Assembly: GCA_049724395.1 (NCBI GenBank)
Contig: JAUGWO010000064.1
Coordinates: forward strand, 1-64,000
Length of the DNA stretch: 64,000 nt
Direction: 5' to 3'
DNA from: Spongospora subterranea f. sp. subterranea
Lineage: Eukaryota; Endomyxa: Phytomyxea; Phytomyxea; Plasmodiophorida
Shown here piece after piece: positions 31,400 to 43,629 of this stretch (position 1 is its first letter; the number at the start of each line of letters is the position of its first letter). Made by a program: the position numbers and the translations under genes. The notes beneath the pieces are model-generated. The model did no database searches, was not told the DNA's origin, and worked only from the letters and a program-made list of their open reading frames with translations.

Positions 31400-32720
31400 T
31401 ACATCACTAACAGCAGGTTCAGGATTGAACGAGAAACTACAGTATCAACTAAGCAATCATGCTGCTTACAATGAAAAAATGCAAGAAACGTCTGAGAGAG
31501 AACTGAACTCAATGCGAACAATCCTCCGTAATAACTGTGGGTGGACCTTGGGTTGAATTCTTGATTGAATAAGTTTTCAAGATTAAACTCTGAGCCAAGT
31601 CCACAACAGACCGATGAGGCAAGAACGAAGCACTGAAGTTCCGAAGCAGTTGTGGGCGATGGCATGCCAATAAGCCCTTGAATACGAGCATGTTCAGTAT
31701 GTGCATGCGAGTAGAGGCTTCATGCTCGCTAGAAACCTTTCCCCAAGAAATCATTCGCCCGCCGAATCCGACGAAAAGAGATCCATATTGCCGACAATCG
31801 TGGTCCATTGCAACCGGTAACGGTGGCCATCGTTAACGCATTGAAAGCGAAATCGTGTCTGCCGGCTCTGAGACAGAACGAAGACGACGAGACGAATGGA
31901 TCGACCTTTTTTGTCAAAATGCTAAATCAGAATCTGTTTGAGAGTGCAGTGGGGATATATTGTAGTTCATCATAATGCGAAATAAAAACGGCGTTGGTGA
32001 TACTGAGTTGACAACACCATGCAGGTTCTGAAAGGAATCTTGACGTTTGATTACGATGAAGGTGACGCATCCAGATCTTTGGCTAACTCGATGCAGATCC
32101 GATCTCTTGCAGGATTGACATGTATCCTTCATTCAAAAGACCAACATTGGAAAAGACGAGAGCGCATGGAAACTCAACGAAAAAGGAGCCCAAGGAGCTT
32201 TCCATTCACAGCGTTTCGACAAAAGGGATTACTCCTTCGTGGGTTGCATGCAATACCAGGTTCACCCGCTGTCAAAACGACTTGTTGCCAGCCGCATCAC
32301 CAATATAGCAACAAATTGGTCCCAATGCAGTTTAATCCATTTGACGGCGACGTGTCTGTCCAAGGCTCTAACACACGAAGAGCGCAAGGAGGTGGCTTTT
32401 TTTTGCAAAAAACAAAGCAGGAACTGTAAGACCTGATCCCTAACGAATAAAAATCAGTCTCAGCTGGTCAATGTGATGGCCACAGCCAGAGCAATGGATT
32501 CCGCGAAAGAAAAAATTAGCCCATTCCGGTCTAGCACTGTTGCTAGAGCCTCAGATGGAAACTGTTTGGAAAAACAAAATGATCTGCTTTGACCCCGTTC
32601 AGTTCTGATATCCTGTTTTTGTTCACTTTCACGTGCATCGGCCTGCGACCATGGTCACAACGATAATCCAATGATTATTACCCATGCACATGCTTGGTGT
32701 GTACTAAGGTGAAAGCATTT
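31400..32720. other. no confident gene
   Basis: Overlapping ORFs on both strands up to 136 codons (e.g. 32019-32429 +) show no domain I recognise. Confidence 0.4.
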
Positions 32721-32727
32721 TGTTGTG

Positions 32728-32754
32728 TTTTGGTGTGTACAGTACACACCAAAA
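32728..32754. repeat. perfect 13-1-13 palindrome upstream of tRNA-Asp
   Basis: TTTTGGTGTGTAC, a central A, then GTACACACCAAAA. It is about 90 bp upstream of the tRNA gene. Partial extra copies of the arm (TTGGTGTGTACTAAGG) lie at about 32694. Confidence 0.85.
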
Positions 32755-32844
32755 TGTGATGTCCCGTGAAGTACTGTATTCCACATTGCTCTTCAACGAG
32801 TTATAGGAATCTATAGTGACAATTTTGAAAAATTGTCAAGTTCC

Positions 32845-32916
32845 TCCGAAATAGTATAGTGGCCAGTATTCGCCCCTGTCACGGGTGAGACCGGGGTTCA
32901 ATTCCCCGTTTCGGAG
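32845..32916 (+). tRNA. tRNA-Asp (anticodon GTC)
   Basis: The 72-nt cloverleaf folds by eye: acceptor TCCGAAA (32845-32851) with TTTCGGA (32909-32915) and discriminator G; D arm GTATAGTGGCCAGTAT; anticodon stem CGCCC/GGGTG around loop CTGTCAC (anticodon GTC); T arm CGGGG-TTCAATT-CCCCG. The A box (TAGTATAGTGG) and B box (GGTTCAATTCC) are the standard internal Pol III promoter elements. There is no intron. Confidence 0.95.
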
Positions 32917-32920
32917 ACCA

Positions 32921-32926
32921 TTTTTT
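32921..32926 (+). terminator. Pol III terminator (T6)
   Basis: A run of six T begins four bases after the tRNA discriminator base. A longer T8 run follows at about 32939. Confidence 0.8.
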
Positions 32927-32949
32927 GCTCATTTCTGCTTTTTTTTGGC

Positions 32950-33770
32950 ACATTATGGTGTAGGATTTTTGCCGACGAAACGCGTCTCCGGTGCCAACCC
33001 CTTTTTATGCAACGATATTCGAGCACCGTTGCACACGTGGTGAACATTCAAACTTTGCAAAAAATCTCTCATAGTTCGTCATTCTGGCCAGGTTGAACAG
33101 CATTGTATTGAGGGTTATAAACGTAATCTGCTGTCATCAAATCGAAACGATTACGTTCGAATTACTGATGGGAATGGAGTCATGTCGTTGCGCGGTTCAG
33201 CAAATCTAAAGCAACATTCCACATGTCAACCAGGATTGGTTTTGCAACTGCCAGTTCATTCTGTACCTCGCGGATGGCTCGGCTCCGTCCATCATGAATG
33301 CCATCGCCAAAGGTGAAGTTAGAGCCTCCAATGGAAAGTAATCGCGAAAACTAATGATGGCACATCCAAATAAAATCGAAAAACCAAAACGATCTGGACC
33401 AATTATGTTGTTCTTAGCATGTGAAGAGAACTCTGCAGAATCGCCACGTTCTGATCGCGAGCGGGTCAGCTTAACTGAGGTCCAAGTTTACGAGTTTCCT
33501 GCAATCCACCATCGCTGACTTCCATGTTTCACCTGCTTACGGTACTCTACCAATATTGAAGTGATTTTTCAGATTTGTTTCCTTCAGGCACCTTCGAGAA
33601 CCGATGGCGTTCCGATCCCGACATTCCTCCTGCGATGGGCCGTTTCCTGGTGCTGTTGAATACGTACTCGAACATAGGCGACCGTGTTCTGATAGTTGGA
33701 CCAATTATACAGGCATGCAAATCGTGCCAAGCTCTTGCCTAATCGACAGTAAAGCTGTGTAAATGGTATA
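32950..33770. other. no gene seen
   Basis: Intergenic DNA between tRNA-Asp and the 3' end of the DENN gene. A short (TA)n tract lies near 33768. Confidence 0.5.
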
Positions 33771-33778
33771 TATATATA

Positions 33779-36700
33779 TTAGACGATATCAGTCTCTATC
33801 GCAACTGTTTTGATCATTTCTGTAGGTAGTTCTTTGAGAACCTCATCAGAAGATATCCGCTGTGGCGAACTGTCATTCGGATGAATACTTCCCGACCCCT
33901 TATGCTTGAAAACATCTTCGAAGATTGAGGTGACACCAGAAGGGGCATTGTCCATTGGTAGCATATAGCTGACCATATGGCGCGGAACGCTTCCCAAGGC
34001 TTCCGAATACGCACGAAGCCATTCGATGCGCGATGGGAAGAACCATTGAGCGCCCAACGCCTCCATCTCCCGAAACATGCTGTGGGACCATCTGTACAAA
34101 ACATTCAAAAGCGAAATTATGGATACGGAAGCTTAAGATTACACGCTAGTTTTATCAAGCACACCGCTACCACCAATATTAGCTTCACGTGTACGATGCA
34201 GCAAGAAAAGTCGCATAGCGTTCAGCACGTCACCACGTCTGAGATACCTGGTCAACGCCCCCATAACTTTACGACCTCTGTCTCCAAATCTGCAGGCCAT
34301 GAACAAAACATTCTCGGAAACCGGCTATTATCAAACCTATCTGTAATCGCAGAATCACGTTCTTGCTGAGTCAATAATGACTCCATTGGTATTTCAGGCA
34401 TTAGCGGTTTGATTTTGACTTCGTTGTCTCCAACTATATTGATAAGGGGGAGCTGCTCGTAGTAAAAATACCTAGCATTAGGCACAGATTATTAATCGAT
34501 AAACGGGATGAACGTGGAGTACCATAACAGATTATAATACAGTTTTGGGTACATGATTCGAAACCTTTCAGGCCCAAATACATCTTTATGTTGATTGGAC
34601 ATAGTGACCTCCAAAAGATTCCTTAGCACAAGTGGGGAAATGTAAGGAACCTGAAGCAAATCTAAACCAAGAACCAGTGTCAAAAAACACTATGTAAAAA
34701 GCAAGCCCTATACCGGTTTTCCCATTCATCAGCGTTAAGCGTATATTAAGTTCGGGAACAAACGTAGAGGTCCGACAAACAATGCAGCGTGTGCTTTCAT
34801 GATTGGGGTCATCGTTCCATCCAGCCATTATCTCGCAATCAGACAGCTGTCAATCGAAATGATGAAATCAACAAATTGAAATCAAGTCAGCAAACGAAAT
34901 ACCCTTGAATTACATCCTGGACATATCGAAACTGTAGACATTGCCGTTATCTTCCAGTTGACCTTCATGTCCGGGGAGATTGTTAATGTTTTGTTGCCAA
35001 AATGTCGTGTAAAGTCCAACGACTGTCGGGTTTTAGGAGATATTGGTGCCTCTGTTACGGCCGATGTAAACAGCGCATATGTGACCTACAATGTTGTTAC
35101 CAACATGAAAGGAGCGTTGCGCAAAAAAAACAATTCGGCACGGCTGCAAACCTGGGACGGTTGAATACCGGAATCTTTCATGAGCTGCAAAATGGTTCTG
35201 GCAGATTCAGCACGACTAAATTTCGCGCGGCAGAGCTTTAGCATCGACCTGTACGTGGATTCATCGGCAATCAGACCCGACCTGTGATCAAAATAAGTTG
35301 ACTGAGGGATTTGGTGATGTCATTCAAAGGTCGTGACTGGAATCCAAGGCCTCGCACTCCCAAAAAGAAAAACTGCAACACGAATCGTAAAGAATTACTT
35401 GCGAATTCTGTTCAAAATCTGGAAGGCGTCATCAACAACAGCCTCGGTAAGTGAGGTGTTCCAGTCAACAGAAATGGATGCCAGCAGGAACCATGAGCTG
35501 TAAACAAGCATGAGCAGATGCCTGGCCCAGTCAATATTCGATTCGAAAGTTTTAGTAAGTTTGTCGATTGAGCCTCGGTGCTGGAACAGAGAAACCGCTA
35601 CGGGTCGTGAAAGGAAAAATGCCTGAATACAAAATCAAAAACAGTTCGACGCAAGACCTGTAGGATGATCAGTTTACCTCTTGAAATTCAGTCCTTAGCA
35701 TCTGCGCTTTAGCAGGACCCCAATCTCGCATATTTTCAACGACCACAGGTCGCGGGTCGTATAGCAGTTTGGGGTCAAGAACAGGAAAACAAGCATATGC
35801 TGGAGATGGCGACAGTGCCGGCCCATTGACTAAAATTACAAAAATATACATTCATGAACAGTCAGAATAAAAAAAATACAACAAAGGGGAATGATGACCT
35901 GATAAGGGCAAAGGTGGAGGCACTCTATAAACAGCCTTGATTTCTGGAGCTTCAAGCAGACTTTGGACCAATCCAGCTAAACTTTCAGCTTTATCCTAAA
36001 AAGCTGAGTAAGTTACGATGCGGAAACGAGCCAACTACATTTACAGCGATGGCTTCAACGGAATGATGATAATCACAGCAACGGTCAAAAAATTTCAGCT
36101 CCGAGTCACGATCGCTCGGGAACGTTCTTTCTTCGATGAAGCGTGTGAAACATTGCGTTTCGATAAGTGCTTGAACAAACTGACGTATAGGACCTTTGGG
36201 TTTCTCGTCTAGAAATGCCTTTTTCTCGAATAACTCATCAAGACGAACATTTTCTGGTACTTCCGGGAACAACAAAAAGTCTCGAAACCGACCAAAAAGG
36301 CCAGTAAAAAAATGCACGAATGCGGCGCGCACTGCTCTTTGATTGAATACTTCCTCATCGTGAAGCTGTGATGAGGCGTGCGCCTAAATTCATCCATCTT
36401 CAAAACAAAATCCAGTGCAAAAGTAGCTTCGTAGAAACAAAAAGGTCAATCGAAATACAACTCAAGGATAAAATAAAAGTTTTGCCCACACCTCCGAGGG
36501 GATGATGTTAAATGTCAGGTCCAGAGAATCCAACTCGTCCTTCGAGATAGGATGCAAACTGGATAGGTGGCCAAATTGTTCCAATTCTTGTCGCAATACA
36601 GCGGTCAATGTTGCGGGCAGCGGAAGCAGCGGTGAGGACGGATGCACGAAAGATGTACGTGTATCCAGATTAATGACGACAATATCGGGTCTTTCATAAA

Positions 36701-38844
36701 GCCTAATTGCACTAAGTAAACTGAAAGCAGACCGCTCAAGCTGCATCACCTAGGGTCAACATAAGCCTGTCGCAGGCCAACGAATACAGGCATAGGAGCA
36801 TCGATGATTACTGAGATTACACGAGGCAAAACAGGAATGTAGGAATATTGCCATTCTAGCGGAAACATCAAAGACAGCAATGTATGCGCAGTAGGTGTTA
36901 ACAATCTTGGATGGATTGACACTAAAATTACTTTACGCTCCAGCATTAAAGCATTGAGGGCAACTAGTATCAGGTCCAGCGGAAGACATCGGAATACCAT
37001 ATCGAATGAACACTGAGAGAACGATGCTAAACAAGAGCAAGAAAACAGAAGACGAACTGATAAATAAAACATGAACATACATTAATAAGAGGTAAATCCT
37101 CATCAGAGTTGGGAACGTTGAAGGAAATGGATTTTGACCCTATCTGAATTTGTGAGGCCAACCTCGGTGAAAGCGGGACCGGAATCTCAAACAAGTTGCT
37201 TAAAATGCGCTCAAGAGGAACTAGTATCGTACGACATGGTGTAACCATGATTAAATTTCTGTAAGTGGATTATACTTGATGTGAGCTTACATGTCTGCGG
37301 TGACACGCTGATGCGATAGAGTTCGGCTAACATAACGTTGAAGCTCTCAAAGAACGGATAATACGAGAGTAAGCAAATCGTCTTGCTGGCATAGAGCGGC
37401 TTAGATTCAAAGCTTAACGACAAGCATCGCGTATTATGTTCGGGAGATTGACAATCAGCAGTAACCGACTTCGGAGGCAGCGTATGAAAATTGAAGTGAT
37501 CCGTTATAACCTCTGATGACACCGACATCTGTTGCCAATATGAATGCTGTGAAACAAACGTTTACTTAACTATACCCTAGGGAATTTTTCCAGTATTGTA
37601 TCTAAAGAACGATTCCATACGTCTAAAGAGAGAGGCTCAAAGCAGGTTAAGGCCGAGCCATACATTTTCCGTCCAAAGGAGTTCGTTAACACAAAATCAT
37701 GAGAAGTGGGCAATGGTGCCGACCTCATTAATACAGACCCATTTGGCTGACAAAACTAACAGAACCCATTATGGTTGAGACAATTTGCAGTCAAGTTTTG
37801 ATACCTGAGCAACTACCACCGGCAATGGTGATAAAGGAGCATCTTTCCTAGGAAATCTTTTTTTGTGTTTCAGCAAACAATAAACAAACCATGGAGATTG
37901 CGTACCGGTCGATGACGTTTGGCTTGTACACCTGGTCTAACGGTGTCGCTGGACACTTTTTATAGTATAAGTCAAGACCATTTCCGAACTTGATCCCAAA
38001 CTGGCTATCGTTCTGCACTTTCCAAAAATCTGGAGGTGCAACCTCGCCATCTGCCTGACCATCCAGAACAAATTCATCGACTGTGCATAAAAAAACAGTA
38101 GAAATCAAGAACCTCGGCAACGAGAATGACTTCAGCAATAGGGACCTTGACTGGATGGCGTTCGACGAATATGTATGATGGATTAGTTTGCCTTCCAAAA
38201 ATGTCGGACCTTTTGAACACTGTTTGGAAATTGTGATCGACTTTAACAAAGCCTTTTGAAAACGGGTTTTGAATAAAAACCGACGTAAACTGTGAAGGTT
38301 ACCTTTGGGACACTCATCTTCTTTAAGGACGACGATTTCAGTCAATGGTTCTCCCAGGCTAGGATCACGGCTATATGCCAGCCAGCTATGTGAACCAAAT
38401 AAACCATTACGTAGCGAAGCCGACGCGCCAGTAATGGTGCATTTCATGAGATCGCAGTTTGGAGGAGCCTGTTTTCCAATGCATACTGATATTGCCGTTA
38501 TCGGTCGAGAATTTTCTATGAACAGCACGTAAGCGTCTTGTTGCTTGAAAAAACAAAAATGATGAACCAAACAGATACGTTCATTGCTTCAAGATATTTG
38601 CGGTTGTTTTTGTTTTCTAGTGGGTGGACTAACCTAAGTCGTAGACAGAATTTTGCGAAGTGAAAACATCGCCAATTCCGACCGTTATAAAATATTCGAG
38701 TAACCGCTCAGGATCGGATTGCGGGAAAGAGCCAGACTGTGTCGTAGTCTTTTCCATTGTCGGCATACGCGTAGCATTGGTTGTCGAATCGGCTTCCATA
38801 CTGACTGCAACAGCGGGTGTAGGCGTCGACTCATTACTGGTCAT
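33779..38844 (-). CDS. DENND4/Crag-like Rab guanine nucleotide exchange factor
   Basis: A many-exon gene starting at ATG 38844. Blocks in order: N-terminal exon (to ~38630); an MABP-like β-prism segment at ~38290-38540 (R-P-I-T-A-I-S-V-C-I, E-P-L-T-E-I-V-V-L); uDENN at ~37260-37420 (Y-A-S-K-T-I-C-L-L-S-Y-Y-P-F-F-E); I-P-V-P-L-S-P at ~37170; cDENN at ~36760-36990 (L-L-T-P-T-A-H-T-L-L, E-W-Q-Y-S-Y-I-P-V-L-P); dDENN at ~36010-36330 (T-Q-C-F-T-R-F-I-E-E-R); then a C-terminal part with E-I-M-A-G-W-N-D-D (~34815) and Y-I-S-P-L-V-L-R (~34640). That last pair is specific to DENND4/Crag. The last intron is 34092-34142 (51 nt) and the last exon 33779-34091. DENND4 proteins activate Rab10-type GTPases in secretory traffic. 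Exact middle exon borders are not resolved. Confidence 0.85.
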
Positions 38845-38919
38845 GTGGGATTACAAGGGTCCAGATGCAGAATCAAAGATGGGTCATGTCTCAAACCACG
38901 CGCCAAAGGATTAGCCCTT

Positions 38920-40560
38920 GAGTTATCAACAAAAGGGTGATAATCACTTGAACAATCCCCACAAACGCCCTCAAATTAGTTTCCACTTCCGCTTTTCGAT
39001 TGTGTATTTTTGCACTTTACGGAAAAAGTGATCCGTTCAACAGTGTACATTTAATGCACAGCACAGTAGAAAGGCGCAACCCGATGGCCATAGGACGGTC
39101 TGGAATAGCGAATGCGTCGTCAAATCGGCACAGGATGGTGAGGAAGAATGTCCAAAATTCAAGACGGGCGAACGTTGGTCTTCTTCAGCAAACTGTTTAT
39201 TGGGAGCTCGCTCCCACTTTAACATCGCCGCGTACAAAACTGCCTTGAGATGACATGGTCAGCATCATCGTGTCGGTTATCAACGAATCAACTCCGAAGG
39301 TCGGCATTTCAAGTGGAATTAGCGAAAGGATTTATCAAGGCAAGTGGAGTTCACTTAATGAGTTTCGCCCCCATCAGGACGGCCCTCGTCAAACAGTAAT
39401 CTATCTGCCTTTACAATTGCGTCGTCTTATCTCGTTTTTGTCTCTTCTATTGGTTTATCTTCAATCTCTCGGTCCTTTCATGTCTCTCCAACTTTTTTTC
39501 TGTTTCTCTCGCCTTCACTCCTTTTAATTCGCAGCAAGACCGTCTAGATGGCGACCAAGCTCGGTGGTAATTCGATGCACGGGTCTTGCCCGCATTTCAT
39601 AAAACCTCTCGCTATCCACTTGGAATGGTAATTTTCGGTGTTGATCTCGTTAATGACCGACTCGATTATACTGATCATGTCATCTTGAGCAGTGTTACAG
39701 TACCACAAGCTTTGAAACTGTTTAAAAAGACAGACTACACATGAAATATTGTCTGCATTTGACAACGATTGTATGAAATGAAACCAATTTGGTTTGAAAC
39801 TTCCCCTACCGCATAAAGCGTTTCGTTCAAGTTTAAGTTTTTTTGAAGATTCAAAGAGTATATGGCATCTCAGCCTTGGACGCGTTGGAGAAGGTGTTGA
39901 TGGAGACTACGTTAACGATGCTTTTTATTGTTTGTCCAATTTCTCGATGTTTCCCAGTTTGCACTCTGAACTTGAGCATTGCATGCCTATGGACGTGTTC
40001 AGATTTGCTATCGACAACGCTATGCGATTGCTACCGTCATATTCCCTTGATAGCGACTCGTTCCACATAACAGGTGTGGTCGGGCAGGGTTTGATATTCA
40101 TTTTTTGTGAGGTCGGCTGATAGTGCAGGTTCTGTTTCTGCTTGATGTCGCTCTCCAAAAGATTGGTCAGCATCAGTTTCGATTGATGGAAATTTTTGTC
40201 CAGTCGAATACTGATACTCAACATCTTTTCTTGACCTAAGAACTGATCCAAGTATTTTGTACGGACGCGAAATGGTTGCAATTTCGCAACAAAGGCGGTC
40301 GCATGCCAAATCCTGTTTGCTTTTACGGGGCTTTTTATTGCACAGAAATGGATTCGAGTCAGTTGTTTCGTCGGACGGTCGTGGACGGCGTTGTCTATCC
40401 CACCAGGCCGCCGTTTCTGAACTGACAGTTATCAGTTTGTTCACTGCCCATCTCGCGATTATACCGATATTCACTCAAATTATAGAATCAACCAATTAGT
40501 TATTCCATGATCTGCCGGGTTTGACGAATTGCACGAGAAATGAATGTCACAGCTATACAG
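38920..40560. other. no confident gene; diverged inverted repeat
   Basis: Two diverged copies face each other: plus 39245-39350 (GATGACATGGTCAGCATCATCG, then GTCGGTTATCAACGA) and minus about 39590-39690 (GATGACATGATCAGTATAAT, then GTCGGTCATTAACGA). ORFs at 39794-40120 (+) and 40037-40474 (-) overlap antisense and neither has a domain I know. Confidence 0.4.
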
Positions 40561-40571
40561 AAAAGCGTTTA

Positions 40572-41651
40572 TTATAGAGGACGCGAGGTCGCTTCCAGCG
40601 AATGCTTAAATTCGGATTCAGTGAACTCCTTGTATCGCGACGTATCCGCGTCCGACACAATAATTTTTTGGGGCCCATCTTTTGAATGTCTTTCGCGGAC
40701 GGCAGCAAGCTCTGCTCGTGCCAGGCGTGCAATGTAAAAAGACGCAAAGAGTGTCAACAGCAACGAAAACACCAGTAAGGAATATTGCAGTTTGGATACG
40801 TGTCGATCGGTGGAATTAGCGATTTGAGTTGCGGCGGCCAACGACGATAGTGAGGCGCCGGCACTAACCTCAACGATGATGAACGGCGATAATCCTATAA
40901 TGGTTCCTAGAAAGTAATCACGGAACCGGACGCTCGTCGCAGACAGCACATAGCTTGTCGCTCCGAATGGCAGGAATGATGTCATTCGCAGAAGTGCCAC
41001 AACCTGAAGGCCTAAACTTATGAAACAATGAATACAGACGATAGGGTGTTGCGGTACCTTTGTGCTTCATGAGAAGTTCCTCGACATGAACCACCTTGGA
41101 CTTGCGAGCCCAAAGGGTGACGCGCGAACGGCATGCGTTTCGGCCGAATGTGAATACCATGGCGGCGGCCACCGTACTTGCAACTGAGACTTGTAGGCAA
41201 CCAAACGGGATCCCGGGAAAGATCCCGTTCATTCTTACCGAGATATACCCAGCTCCAAGAATCAACGGAAATACGGGTAGGCATAACATCTAACAAACCC
41301 CACGATCGGTATGGAAAACGTTGCTAGGGCATGAATACGTACCGAATTAAATGTGTAGATGCCAACAAAGCCTAAGAAGCCAAGGAAAGGCTCTTGTTCC
41401 ATCAGGGTGAATATTACTGTCCCTGCGTAGACGACTTTATCCCCATCCAGAATCAAATACAGAACGCAAAAGGAGGTGAACAGGGCGAACCCCATTATCA
41501 CCCCGCGAGGCACTGTAATGTTGGTCGACATTTCCGGATCGTCGGCGTCGACATCGGACATAGCATCCGCGTCGGGATCTGCCACCGGCGGCATGAGCGG
41601 CTCTGGCTTAGCATCCAACATCTTCCTCCAGAATGGCAATGGAGACATCAC
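40572..41651 (-). CDS. VTT/DedA-family membrane protein (TMEM41/TMEM64-like)
   Basis: Three exons (41343-41651, 41058-41289, 40572-41011) with 53- and 46-nt GT-AG introns join in phase to 326 residues. The N-terminal ~45 residues are acidic and Pro-rich. A first membrane segment is near residue 55, then the VTT core: L-P-V-F-P-L-I-L-G-A-G-Y-I, later S-V-A-S-T-V-A-A-A-M-V-F and R-N-A-C-R, then V-V-A-L-L-R-M-T-S-F-L-P-F-G (re-entrant 'P[LF]xxxS...G' type segment) and G-T-I-I-G-L-S-P. A last membrane segment lies near residue 265 before a polar tail. VTT proteins of the ER/Golgi act as lipid scramblases or transport factors. It is transcribed divergently from Rrp40. Whether it is closer to TMEM41, TMEM64 or VMP1 is not decided. 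Confidence 0.85.
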
Positions 41652-41659
41652 ACGATAGC

Positions 41660-42455
41660 CCGGGGCACGCGTGCACCTTCCGATCAGTTTATCAGCGAGT
41701 TGACTCTGCTGTGATAACCATTATTCGATTGAAAGGCAGAGATTGTTCGCCTGATGCGGTTGTATCATGACCCACTACAGATCGCCCAGGTACTAAATCA
41801 TCAATGTACCTGTCTACAAAGTATCTCAGACGATCATAAACGCCATCGAATGTACTGTTTCTGTTTTTTTTTTGACATTTTCTCAAGATCGGTGGACAAG
41901 AAACGAAAAACAACCCCATGGGGAAATTTTCGAATACGTCGAAACCCACAAGAAAGTAGGTGTAGTGTCAGGTGGTCAGCGAAGGACAATTACCATGAAT
42001 TTGCAATTTTGATATGACTGGCGCCTCAAGGTTTCGGTTTCGTCACGTAGATTAGCTCATTAAGACCCAAACTTCATCGAGGGAAGGCACCATGCTATCG
42101 TACTAGAACTCTACACTTACAAACAAGGGCATAAAGTGATCATTGGATTGTATTGGCATCTATGCCTCGCTTATCGTTGTTGTTGCAACGATGTCCTTAT
42201 ACTAGATCCTCCTGTGCCAGCAGATGTTGTCACAATCAAGGCTAATCCGAACTGCTTCTTCCTCACTCCCATTGTTATAAACTAGAATACTTTTATCAAT
42301 TCCTTTGCGAAGGTCTCTCATCCAACCGCGCTTCTACCGGAATTATTGCATGCCCTGTCGGCGGCGACTCGCAGTGTACGACATGGCTGAGCGAAGTCCG
42401 TGGAAAATCGTTGTTGATTCGTGTCAACAGCTGGTTTAGCTATTACGAGAAGAGT
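41660..42455. other. divergent intergenic region, VTT protein / Rrp40
   Basis: About 800 bp between two start codons. Small ORFs at 41692-41949 (-) and 41754-42017 (+) overlap antisense and show no domain. It presumably holds both promoters; I see no clear TATA box. Confidence 0.4.
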
Positions 42456-42459
42456 GGAA

Positions 42460-43400
42460 ATGGCCAGTGTTGACCATATCAGGATGAGCGATGACCCATC
42501 GGGTGAACTGACTGGGCGGACGGTATTGCCAGGCCAACGCGTGTCTATTCCTGACGACACCTGTCTGGTTTCGGGCCCGGGAATTATGCCTCGCAATGGT
42601 TAGTTTTTCGAGAATCCCAAGTTTGATCCATCGATTTTTTGACCGAGTTCCTTGGCAGATACCACCGCCCTTGTGACTAAAGCTGGCACATTACGTTCCA
42701 ATATCGTTCGGTCAAAAGCGCAGGTTCGACTCTCAGTATTTCTTCATCAAATCTTTCTGATTTCGTTTTGCCAGAAATCAATGCATTTATCAGTTGTGAC
42801 AAGTGAGAAAAGATACACTCCTGTCGTAACCGACCAAGTTTGTCATAACAATTGATTGTATCATTTCTTCTAAATACGGCTTAGGTTCTTGGCGTTGTGA
42901 CTTCGAAACACGGTGATCATTTTCGTGTTGATATTGGCTCTAGTCGCGAAGCGTATTTGCCGGTTTTGGCGTTCCAGGGAGCGACAAAAAGGAACCGGCC
43001 CAATATCAGCGTTGGCGCCTTGATTTACGGCCAAATCAGCATAGCCAATTCTGATATGCGACCTGAATTGACTTGTATTTCTCCCCATTTCAAAAAGGAA
43101 TGGATGACGGGGGAATCACTGTTTGGCGAGCTGCATGGGGGATATATGTTCACATGTTCCACCAACTTGGTGAGGGCTTTGTTAGCCCAAGACTGCCTGG
43201 TCCTGTCGCTGTTGGGCAACACATTGCCATTCGAGGTGACGATAGGGCAGAACGGCCGGGTTTGGGTCAAAGCCGACACTGTCACACACACAATTTTGGC
43301 TGCCAACTGCATTGCCAATTCCGAGCATCTAACCGACTCGATGACGACCCTCATGGTCAGGGAGTTAATCAGCGCATCGCAACGAGGTCAATATACATAA
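42460..43400 (+). CDS. RRP40: RNA exosome cap subunit Rrp40 (EXOSC3)
   Basis: Four exons (42460-42598, 42659-42723, 42775-42837, 42885-43400) with introns of 60, 51 and 47 nt join in phase to 260 residues. Rrp40 is one of three cap proteins that guide RNA into the exosome core in nucleus and cytoplasm. Seen: N-terminal domain (G-R-T-V-L-P-G-Q-R-V, S-G-P-G-I), S1 domain (V-L-G-V-V-T-S-K-H-G-D, F-R-V-D-I-G), the linker A-T-K-R-N-R-P-N, and the KH domain with the family's G-Q-N-G motif followed by R-V-W-V-K-A. ATG 42460 is the first ATG of the open frame; an alternative ATG lies at 42484. It converges on the S1/P1 nuclease gene with about 230 bp between stop codons. Confidence 0.92.
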
Positions 43401-43629
43401 CACTTTTATTTCTGGCTGTTTGCCGCTTTTCTTCCCGAACGAAATCGGATTTAAAACATTCCTGCTCGCATATCACACGAAGAACACCAATATAGTCTGA
43501 GTTCGAATTGATATTTGGCATGACGTGATTCGATCTTGTGCCTCCACGTTCATGGATGAAGCCGCGATGGTTTTTATTTGAACAATTGATTCTTTTTGTA
43601 GAAAAATGAAGTGCAGAGCCTGTAGAACC

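Noticed and set aside
32019-32429. 136-codon plus ORF
   Set aside because: Polar, low-information sequence without start context or domain; left as unannotated DNA.
40037-40474. 145-codon minus ORF
   Set aside because: No domain, overlaps another ORF antisense, and composition is not convincing.
41692-41949. Extra upstream exon of the VTT gene
   Set aside because: The gene already has a good ATG at 41651 and a complete domain; no splice path was evident.
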